DNA of 12,575 nt, from assembly GCA_946887065.1 (NCBI GenBank), contig CAMPKL010000039.1, positions 1-12,575 of the forward strand. Reading direction: 5' to 3'. The stretch is from an uncultured Bryobacterales bacterium. GTDB lineage: Bacteria > Acidobacteriota > Terriglobia > Bryobacterales > UBA6623. This document shows, piece by piece, positions 6,250 through 12,575 of the stretch. The stretch's first letter is position 1. Every line of letters begins with the position of its first letter. A model generated the notes under the pieces. It was given only the letters and a program-made list of their open reading frames with translations. It had not been told where the DNA came from and did not search any database. A program made the translations under genes and the position numbers.

Positions 6250-7359
6250 ATGGCCTTAAGCGAACCACCGCGCCGATTCGTCATCCGCTGCCTGCGGGAC
6301 GACCACCTTCATAAAGCCGGCAATCCGGCAGCCGTGGAACTCACCGCCGTCACCGATGAACTCGAAGTGGGCCCATTGTTCCATAGCTGGCTCCGGCAAC
6401 AAGGAAGCGAAGCAGACTGGCCTGAGGACGTTCTGGAACATTGGCGATCGCAGGCCCAGCGCGAAGCTACAGTCGAGACGATTCGCGCGCTGGAGCTTGA
6501 AGATCTAGTGGCCGCGACGGCCAGCGCCGGGGTGGAGGCGCTTATCTATAAAGGCGCCGCGCTTCGCTACTTAGCCTACGACTCGCCCTACGTACGCCCG
6601 TCCGCGGACACCGACTTGCTGATCCGTCCCGCCGATCTAGTTCGATTCAGCAGCATCGTTGAGCAGGCAGGCTATGTCGCCGAGCCAAGCGACCGCGGCC
6701 TGGGCGGACACCACGAGAAAGTTTTCTCGAAGCGGGGTCCCCTCAACGTAGTGCTGACCCTAGACGTCCATTGGAGCCTCAACAACTATCCCGCTATCGG
6801 CAGGGCGTTGCCAATCGAAGATCTTTTCAAGGACGCGGTTGCAATTGAGCCCTTGGGCAAAGCCGCCCGCGCGGTTTGCCGGAAGCACTCGCTGATCATG
6901 TCGGGTTTGCATTACTGCGTGCATCGTCCGCGAGACCGCAGGTTTCTCTGGCTCTATGACACGAAGCGACTGCTCGCGCAGGTCGATGAGAACGAGTTAC
7001 GAGAGTTAGTGATGGGCTTGCCCGATCCGGACGTGCCACGGCTTTTCTGCGACTCGATAGAACTGGTGTGCTCGTCGTTTGATCTAGAGCGCCCCGCGTG
7101 GATTGCTGACGTTAGCGCGGAGCAAGAGAGCCGGGAAAGCTACTACCTGCGTGACAACCGGACCCCTCGCTCGGACTTGGTCCAGCGCGTCCGCGAATTT
7201 CCAACCTGGAGCGAACGCTTCGGATACTTAACCGCCTTCCTCATCCCGTCGCCTGGGTTCATTCGACAGAACTTCGGAGCGCGATCAGGCCTCGGATTAG
7301 CGACAGGGTATTTGCGCTTTTGGTCTCAGGAAATTCGGAACAAGCTGCTGCGGAGCTGA
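6250..7359 (+). CDS. Lasso-cluster nucleotidyltransferase family protein (NTP_transf_5-like)
   Basis: 369 residues from ATG 6250, preceded by GGAAG at 6241-6245. An earlier in-frame ATG at 6184 would reach into B1 and adds an unconserved stretch, so it is rejected. The nucleotidyltransferase signature is clear: ALIYKGAALRYLAYDSPYVRPSADTDLLIRPADL (97-130), with the paired metal-binding Asp120/Asp122, then LDVHWSLN (171-178) and HYCVHRPRDRRFLWLYDTKRLL (221-242), which is the pattern of the 'uncharacterised nucleotidyltransferase' family (PF14907 as I know it) repeatedly found in lasso peptide clusters beside B1, B2 and HPr-kinase genes. The reaction is not established; transfer of a nucleotide or related group from an NTP to peptide or protein is the family-level guess. 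It is divergent from B1 and convergent with the M36 peptidase gene, 43 nt apart. Confidence 0.9.
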   Translation: MALSEPPRRFVIRCLRDDHLHKAGNPAAVELTAVTDELEVGPLFHSWLRQQGSEADWPEDVLEHWRSQAQREATVETIRALELEDLVAATASAGVEALIYKGAALRYLAYDSPYVRPSADTDLLIRPADLVRFSSIVEQAGYVAEPSDRGLGGHHEKVFSKRGPLNVVLTLDVHWSLNNYPAIGRALPIEDLFKDAVAIEPLGKAARAVCRKHSLIMSGLHYCVHRPRDRRFLWLYDTKRLLAQVDENELRELVMGLPDPDVPRLFCDSIELVCSSFDLERPAWIADVSAEQESRESYYLRDNRTPRSDLVQRVREFPTWSERFGYLTAFLIPSPGFIRQNFGARSGLGLATGYLRFWSQEIRNKLLRS

Positions 7360-7402
7360 CGCCGGCGGGCAAAACGGCTCTTCGCGCGCGGCTGCGTCAA
7401 AG

Positions 7403-9907
7403 CTACCGCATGGGGGGCCGTCTCGCAGCTGGCCGGCTTTGGTCAGTCCCCGGTAGTCGCAGACGAATCGTGGATCGATTCAAGCGCTGAACGTTGACGA
7501 GTTTGAAGATCCGAACGTCGTCGATAAACCAGCCTTCGTGATCGTTGCTGATCTCGTCGAGAGTGTCGAACACAAAGCGCAGACGGATACGCTGCCCGGC
7601 GAATCGCGACAGGTTGATGCGGTAGCGGTCAAATTCCGCGCCGGCAGTATTATGTGCGAGGTGCGTCAGCGTGCTCCAATTTGAACCGCCATCGAGACTG
7701 ATGAGGAGGCGTCCAGCGTCGTAGTTAAGGTAGGGCGCGGATGGCCCGGACCAAATCCGGTACGAACGGCCGAATCCCTCCCCGTCCAGGTACTGGCTCC
7801 ACTCAAGGACCGGTTCTTCCACGCCGGTCAAATCGATTTCGGGACTGGTCAGAGCGCCTCGCGCGCGAGCGCCCGTATCGTAGCCGCCTGAAGCTTCTGA
7901 GCCGAACCAATATGCCGCCGAACCTGAGGCTACCCGACGGCTGGAAACGTGCCATAGCCCCGTCATGTGCCATCCGCCCGTCGCTTCGCCTCCCTGGAGA
8001 AGCGTTCCGCCCTCTTGCTTGGCGGCGCCGCCGCAAGATGCGGGCAGATCAAAGGCCTCGAACACGCTCAATGCGGTATCGCGGGGAGCGTTGTCCTGAA
8101 TCGGGTTCAAGGCCGCCGAGGCGCCGAATCCGCGTTTGGCGAAGACGCCCCACATCGCACAGGTGACGTGGGATCCAAATAAGGCGTCCGATGCCGTCAG
8201 CATCGCGTCCCGCGCATCGAGCATGCTGGGCCGCGCCGGCGTCATGCTCAAGCCGGCGACAACGGCCTGCTCGAATACGCTCTTGCCGACCGCCTGGCGT
8301 ACATCCCAAAGGACCGTCGCCCAGATTTCGCCATCCTGGTGGACTTGCGGCAACCCGCCGGTCCAATCGAATGGGTCGATCCGCGTTTGGTACAACGTGC
8401 CGAACTGTCCGAAAGTGTAGGGGCTCCGGTCGTAGGCCGCCGAGCGGACTCCGGTCTCGAAGTTCTGAGTCACGTACTCGGAAATCACGGGATCATCGGT
8501 GAACGAAGCCGCAAGCGCATCGCTCCATCCCTCAGCCATCGCCCCGCTCTGCCATCTCGGCAGAACGCTGGTGTTCGTCGGGCCTCCCACCAGGCGTGCC
8601 GTCAGGCCATGCACATACTCATGAATGATCGTGTCCCCATCGAATGCCGCATCGCGTCGCGTGTCGGGAAACAATCCCAATTGCATCCGCGGCCTCTGCC
8701 CGTCCGGAGGAGTGGAAAAGTTTGCATCACCCGTAACGGCGCCGTCATGGACGTCGATCCGGACGGCGTCTCCGCCAGCGCCGCCCATGTCCCCGTTGTC
8801 GAGCTGAAAATTGCCCGCCGCCTCGTCAAAGCCCAATTCATAGAGCCAGTCGTGAGCGACGTTGACCCAGTAGAAGGCGTTGGTCATTGCCGCGTTCTCA
8901 TCCGCCGCAGCGTCGCCGGTCCGGGCGTAGGAATCAGCAAAGGGGAACGAAAAATCTAAGTCCGGCATGGAGGGGCCCGGCTGACAAAAATCGCGGCCGC
9001 TTGGATCTACACACGCTGATGCATTATTTCCAACCAGGGTGGTGCCGGAGATCCAGCCCTGTAGAGATTGAACGCTGGGGCTGCCCCGGGCGGGATTTGG
9101 AACGTCCGGGGCGAGGAAGACTCGACCTCGCGCCAGTTCATGTCGAACTTGGTTCTGGCTGAACAGAATCGCACCGTCGTCCGCGCCGACAACCAATTCG
9201 AATAGCCCCGTCCTGGGAATGTCCACAAACGCTCGCCAACCGAGCTTGAGTTCTCCCGCCGAGGGAAACCAAACCAAGTGAGCTTCGATCGGCTCGTCGG
9301 ACAAAGTCAACGATAAGAGGGCCACGGTCTCCGGCCGGACCACGGCATCGTCCGACGCCGTCTCGACGCCTTCACCGGGGACTAGATGGGCAACAACTCC
9401 CCCCAACGCCTCGACTGCCGGCAAATTCGGCCGCGGCTCACCGGCACGGCTCGGTAAGCTTGGCAAGGTGGCCGCGATTAATCGTCCCGCGGGATCAAAG
9501 TGAACCGCGAACTCGCCTCCGAACACCGGAACGCCGTGAGAGAAGGTTCTTAGCCAGAACGATTGTAAAGGCGTCCGCGCGGAACCGGATGCGCGTCTAG
9601 CTCGAAATTCATATCCCATCGATGCCGGCCCTGTGAAGCGTTGATCCGCTTCCAGCGCCGCTCGCAGCGCTTCTGGGAACGTTTCAACAGGATCGTCTGC
9701 ATCGCCCAAAACCTCCAAGCGGACAATCGGGATTGAGCTCTGGCGGCGGATCAGTGGGGTCGTGGGCTTGGTGTTTTGTAATCTGCTGTCGAAGGAATCG
9801 AAGTCCAGCGGATCGCGATCGTGGCCTTGGGCACTGAGAACGACTGCGGCAAAGAGGAAACAAATTACGCGCCAAGGCGGACGCCTTAGAGACTTCTTCA
9901 CGCACAT
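7403..9907 (-). CDS. Secreted M36 (fungalysin-like) zinc metallopeptidase with C-terminal beta domain
   Basis: 834 residues, preproenzyme. An N-terminal signal peptide is visible (basic MCVKKSLRRPPWR, then VICFLFAAVVLSAQG, cut near 27). A fungalysin/thermolysin-type propeptide follows, including SFWLRTFSHGVPVFGGEFAVHF (about 116-137). The catalytic domain has FYWVNVAHDWLYELGFDEAAGNFQ (345-368), the zinc motif HEYVH (His429, Glu430, His433) and the third ligand in GAMAEGWSD (Glu459), as in M36 peptidases. After about 630 comes a jelly-roll-like module with YWFGSEASGGYDTGARARGALTSPEIDL and ending DHEGWFIDDVRIF (789-801), similar to modules on secreted peptidases such as immune inhibitor A. It should act outside the cell on protein substrates after removal of the propeptide. 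There is no sign that it belongs to the lasso pathway beyond proximity; it converges on the nucleotidyltransferase and ends 43 nt from it. Confidence 0.95.
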   Translation of the reverse strand: MCVKKSLRRPPWRVICFLFAAVVLSAQGHDRDPLDFDSFDSRLQNTKPTTPLIRRQSSIPIVRLEVLGDADDPVETFPEALRAALEADQRFTGPASMGYEFRARRASGSARTPLQSFWLRTFSHGVPVFGGEFAVHFDPAGRLIAATLPSLPSRAGEPRPNLPAVEALGGVVAHLVPGEGVETASDDAVVRPETVALLSLTLSDEPIEAHLVWFPSAGELKLGWRAFVDIPRTGLFELVVGADDGAILFSQNQVRHELARGRVFLAPDVPNPARGSPSVQSLQGWISGTTLVGNNASACVDPSGRDFCQPGPSMPDLDFSFPFADSYARTGDAAADENAAMTNAFYWVNVAHDWLYELGFDEAAGNFQLDNGDMGGAGGDAVRIDVHDGAVTGDANFSTPPDGQRPRMQLGLFPDTRRDAAFDGDTIIHEYVHGLTARLVGGPTNTSVLPRWQSGAMAEGWSDALAASFTDDPVISEYVTQNFETGVRSAAYDRSPYTFGQFGTLYQTRIDPFDWTGGLPQVHQDGEIWATVLWDVRQAVGKSVFEQAVVAGLSMTPARPSMLDARDAMLTASDALFGSHVTCAMWGVFAKRGFGASAALNPIQDNAPRDTALSVFEAFDLPASCGGAAKQEGGTLLQGGEATGGWHMTGLWHVSSRRVASGSAAYWFGSEASGGYDTGARARGALTSPEIDLTGVEEPVLEWSQYLDGEGFGRSYRIWSGPSAPYLNYDAGRLLISLDGGSNWSTLTHLAHNTAGAEFDRYRINLSRFAGQRIRLRFVFDTLDEISNDHEGWFIDDVRIFKLVNVQRLNRSTIRLRLPGTDQSRPAARRPPMR

Positions 9908-10139
9908 CTCATCGGCGGCAAGTGCCGATGTTTGCGCTGGCGGGCTCCGTTATCTGCCTTGGACGGGGATCCTTCGCGGGCTGCCGACGAGAGATCAATT
10001 TCATCGACGGCTTACGGTATGATGGCGAACGCTCTTATGACGGCTGAGATGGTACACGCGGTGCCGGTCGCAGCCGAGTTCTTGGGCCATCCTGATAGGG
10101 CGCGGCCAAGGAACAACGCCGCCGGAAAATGGTTCTGAA
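9908..10139. other. 232-bp divergent intergenic region without a supported gene
   Basis: This lies between the start of the leftward M36 peptidase and the rightward TIGR03437-type protein, so it should hold both promoters. A -10-like TATGAT sits at 10018-10023 on the plus strand, but no good -35 hexamer is at the right distance. A 68-codon plus-strand frame (9932-10138) has no Shine-Dalgarno, no recognisable product and ends just before the next ATG; I treat it as chance. I see no repeat, terminator or RNA structure. Confidence 0.4.
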
Positions 10140-12107
10140 ATGATGAAATCCCTCTCGATTAGCCTCTTCGGCCTGATTCTCCTAGCCTCTTTGGGCGTCG
10201 AGTGCCTATCAGCCCAGTTCCTGAACAACGCCACGCTTAGCAGCCCGTACCACTTGGTCGTCCTAGAGGTCGATTCGCTCGCCGGCTCGGTGGAGCAAGT
10301 TAGTCAGCTGGGCGGGAAGGTCGTTTTTGACGGGGCAGGAGGCTACATGTTCACCGGCGAGACGCTGTCGCTCGACGCTGGGCCTATGCAATTGCAAGTG
10401 GAGGGCACGTACACAGTAAGCCAGGCAGGAGTCGTGGTGCTCAGTCACCCCGCACGAGACGAAATGTGGCTGCGGATGGCAGTGAGTGACGACCTGAATG
10501 TTCTGCTGGGCGCAACTTCGGGCATGGAAAGCGACGTCCGCGGTTTCGCAGTAGCCGTCCTCCAAGGAGCCGGCCTTTCCAACCAGGACGTTCAGGGGAC
10601 GTATACCGGCGGCGTGCTTGAGTTCCCCAACGCTTCGCCTTCGGCTTTCTCGTCCAGCTTGGTGTCCCTGTCCCCGAACGGCGCCGGCGGGTATACCAAG
10701 ATCACCGTGGTTGGAAATCGAACTGGGTCGGCTACCACGAGCGAAACGATGACCAACGCATCGTACCTGGTGCATCCGGACGGCTCCGGAACTACCAACT
10801 TTGGCGCGACGTCTTCGTTCCTCTTTGGCGCCCATAAGATTTACGTATCCGCGAACGGTAAGTACGTGATCGGATACGGGACCGGTTCTCAACGAAGCGT
10901 TTTCGTCTCTGCGAAGAACCACACTGGACCAGCGGAGGACTTGACGGGCCGCTACTGGGCGGCCGAGATGCTCTTTGACGGCCATCAGTTTACATCGGGG
11001 GTTGGAGCCATCCAGCCCGACGGAGACGCTCTCGTTCTCATCTCCGAGGAAGTGCGCTACGACGAAGGCCGCCTGGACTTTAGCGGCCTGAACTTCTTCG
11101 CGACGGATCTTGCCGGTAAGGGTTGGCTGGCCGATCGAACGCTGCAGGACGTCGTGAATATGCACCTCGCCATCACGGAAACAGACGACGATGCAGGGGC
11201 GATGGTAGGCGCCCAGGTCGGAGCGATCGGCGGAACCTTTCCCGAGGTGGGGTTGTTTCTCGCGGTTCGCGCGCCGGAGTTCGACCCGGCGGGCCTATTC
11301 GCCTATCCCAGCGGAGTTGTGAATGGAGCATCGTTCGCCCTGCTTCCGAATCCGGTTGCGCCCGGTTCGATCGTTTCTCTATTCGGTTTGGGATTTCTTC
11401 CTCCCTTTGGCCCAAGGGAAGGCTCCGCTGCCGCCCTGCCCTTGCCCCTGACATTGCTCGGCCTGTCCGTTACGGTAAACGACGAGCCGGCCCCACTGTT
11501 CTTTACCTCGGACGGACAAGTCAATCTGCAGATTCCTTATGGGCTGGTTGGCGATGAAGTCACCGTTCGCGTCACCAATGCCGCGGGAAGCCGAGAAGTC
11601 ATCGTTCCGCTGGCGCCCACGAGCCCCGGCGTCTTTTCCTACGTGCAGCCCCAAAGCCTATATGCGGCCATCGTGACCCACGCCGATGGCGGTTTCGTCA
11701 CCATCGACCGGCCCGCGGCGCCGGGCGAAACGGTTGTGATTTACGTCACTGGCTTAGGGGAACTGACGCCTGCTGTCGCAACAGGCGCCGCCAATACGGG
11801 TCTCGAAAACGACCCGCTCGCCCTGGCCGTGGATCCGAATATCTTCGTGCTGTTCAATCAGGAATTTGCCGAAGTTTCCTACGCCGGCGGAGCGCCCGGT
11901 TTTGCCGGCTTGAACCAAATCAACGCCACCATTCCGTTAACGGTCGTGGGGGACAACGTGGTCATGGCCATCGCAACAACGAACGCTTTCCACGATCAAA
12001 CCGATATTCCCGTCGGAGGTGTGGCCCTGCCGCTGAAGGGCCAGCCGGCACGCCGGGCCTCGAATGTCGCCATTCCGTTGCCGCCGAGGGCCCGAGGCTC
12101 TCGCTAG
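10140..12107 (+). CDS. Secreted protein with 'Solibacter' C-terminal domain (TIGR03437-type)
   Basis: 655 residues. An N-terminal signal peptide is visible (MMKSLSISLFGLILLASLGVECLSAQ, cleavage near 26). The middle (about 30-385) is a Gly/Ser/Thr-rich beta region of unknown function with repeated phrases such as GTYTVSQAG / GTYTGGVLEF and NGAGGYTKITV. The C-terminal part (about 391-626) is the domain typical of Solibacter-group Acidobacteria: GVVNGASFALLPNPVAPGSIVSLFGLGF, VNLQIPYGL, LAPTSPGVFSY, GETVVIYVTGLGELTP and GLNQINATIPL. The protein is presumably exported and cell-surface or extracellular; no enzymatic motif is seen. Two ATG codons in tandem (10140 and 10143) leave the exact start open by one residue. 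A FecR-like gene starts 30 nt downstream, suggesting co-transcription. Domain assignment is from memory of the family consensus; the function is unknown. Confidence 0.9.
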   Translation: MMKSLSISLFGLILLASLGVECLSAQFLNNATLSSPYHLVVLEVDSLAGSVEQVSQLGGKVVFDGAGGYMFTGETLSLDAGPMQLQVEGTYTVSQAGVVVLSHPARDEMWLRMAVSDDLNVLLGATSGMESDVRGFAVAVLQGAGLSNQDVQGTYTGGVLEFPNASPSAFSSSLVSLSPNGAGGYTKITVVGNRTGSATTSETMTNASYLVHPDGSGTTNFGATSSFLFGAHKIYVSANGKYVIGYGTGSQRSVFVSAKNHTGPAEDLTGRYWAAEMLFDGHQFTSGVGAIQPDGDALVLISEEVRYDEGRLDFSGLNFFATDLAGKGWLADRTLQDVVNMHLAITETDDDAGAMVGAQVGAIGGTFPEVGLFLAVRAPEFDPAGLFAYPSGVVNGASFALLPNPVAPGSIVSLFGLGFLPPFGPREGSAAALPLPLTLLGLSVTVNDEPAPLFFTSDGQVNLQIPYGLVGDEVTVRVTNAAGSREVIVPLAPTSPGVFSYVQPQSLYAAIVTHADGGFVTIDRPAAPGETVVIYVTGLGELTPAVATGAANTGLENDPLALAVDPNIFVLFNQEFAEVSYAGGAPGFAGLNQINATIPLTVVGDNVVMAIATTNAFHDQTDIPVGGVALPLKGQPARRASNVAIPLPPRARGSR

Positions 12108-12137
12108 CCCGCCTAAAAATAGAAAGCTTGGTGTAAC

Positions 12138-12575
12138 ATGTTGACGACAGCTGCAATGCGCATTACACCGCTACCGTTTATCGCATTGGCTTGCGGGCTG
12201 GCTATGGCAGCGCAAGTCGCTTCCACGGCGCCGGCTCCGGTCGGTTCGGTCTCAAGTGCGAAATCTTTCAAGGTGAGCGGCGCGACAGCCAAGGTTGAAG
12301 GCATCCCCAGTTGGCCCGTCTTCATCGGCGACCTGATTGAAGCTGGACTGGCGCCGGCCGTGATCATGTTGAAGGGCCGCGAAACTTTCACTCTGCAGCC
12401 CGGATCCCGGGCGGCCGTGCAGGGCGGCGATGAAGGCCTGACGCTGCGCCTGCTAGGGGGCAGCATGGAGTATCTGTTGCCTTCCGCCTCAAAAGCGCAA
12501 GTTTTCGCGGGGACTCAGGCAGTGACGCAGGCCAGCGGCCAAGTAAGCCTGGGTGAGACGGGCGTCTCAACGTAT
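12138..12575 (+). CDS. Exported FecR-like domain protein, 5' part (runs off the window)
   Basis: 146 codons are read from ATG 12138 to the window edge with no stop. The N-terminus looks like a signal peptide (TPLPFIALACGLAMAAQ, residues about 11-27). The rest resembles a FecR-type domain: VSGATAKVEGIPSWPVFIGDLIEAG (about 50-74), a short strand AVIMLKGRETFTLQPGSRAAV (about 78-98) and LTLRLLGGSMEYLLP (about 104-118), the usual order 'G--V---G--V---GD-I-TG', 'L-DGS---L-P-S' and 'L--G---'. Stand-alone exported FecR-like proteins are common in Acidobacteria and are not necessarily anti-sigma factors. A start at the in-frame ATG 12156 is also possible. It follows the TIGR03437-type gene by 30 nt on the same strand. 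FecR is a moderate call because the protein is incomplete. Confidence 0.65.
   Translation, partial: MLTTAAMRITPLPFIALACGLAMAAQVASTAPAPVGSVSSAKSFKVSGATAKVEGIPSWPVFIGDLIEAGLAPAVIMLKGRETFTLQPGSRAAVQGGDEGLTLRLLGGSMEYLLPSASKAQVFAGTQAVTQASGQVSLGETGVSTY

Noticed and set aside
7360..7402. Intrinsic terminator between the convergent nucleotidyltransferase and M36 genes
   Set aside because: GC-rich, but I find no clear hairpin followed by a T-tract on either strand.
8339..8959. 206-codon plus-strand open frame
   Set aside because: Antisense to the catalytic domain of the M36 peptidase, whose zinc motif is intact; no independent support.
9932..10138. 68-codon plus-strand frame before the TIGR03437-type gene
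   Set aside because: No ribosome binding site, no recognisable product, and it occupies the region expected to hold divergent promoters.
10263..11165. 300-codon minus-strand open frame
   Set aside because: It lies wholly antisense within the TIGR03437-type protein gene; its His/Arg-rich translation has no recognisable domain, typical of a shadow frame in GC-rich coding DNA.

Overview
The window looks like chromosome of an acidobacterium, probably of the Bryobacterales/Solibacter group. The main clue is a secreted protein at 10140-12107 that ends in the 'Solibacter' C-terminal domain (TIGR03437-type), which is strongly expanded in that lineage. A FecR-like exported protein next to it, moderate to high GC and a large M36 metallopeptidase fit the same picture. 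This is placement by inference; there is no rRNA or other marker gene here.

The left half (about 1-6190, all minus strand, so read right to left) is a lasso peptide biosynthetic operon. In transcription order it holds: an RRE/PqqD-like leader-binding protein (B1), a transglutaminase-like leader protease (B2), an asparagine-synthetase-like lactam cyclase (C), a 48-residue precursor peptide (A), an HPr-kinase-like protein (K), a PRMT/PrmA-like methyltransferase, an uncharacterised 48-residue small ORF, a second class I methyltransferase, and the 5' part of a GDP-L-fucose synthase gene that leaves the window. B1/B2 overlap by 11 nt, B2/C by 4 nt (ATGA), and the small ORF and second methyltransferase also share ATGA, so much of the block appears translationally coupled. 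A nucleotidyltransferase of the family often found in lasso clusters (6250-7359, plus strand) diverges from B1 across a 59-bp gap.

Proposed logic: B1 binds the YxxP leader of A and delivers it to B2. B2 cuts the leader before Gly-Gly. C activates an Asp side chain and closes an isopeptide ring on Gly1. The kinase, methyltransferases and nucleotidyltransferase are candidate tailoring enzymes. The precursor is unusual: Ala instead of the conserved Thr at -2, no aromatic residue in the core, and no C-terminal Ser for the kinase. No ABC exporter or lasso isopeptidase is visible.

The right part (7403-12575) seems to be separate secretome content: an M36 (fungalysin-like) metallopeptidase on the minus strand, then divergently the TIGR03437-type protein and the start of a FecR-like protein on the plus strand. 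No rRNA, tRNA, CRISPR array, insertion sequence or convincing intrinsic terminator was recognised.
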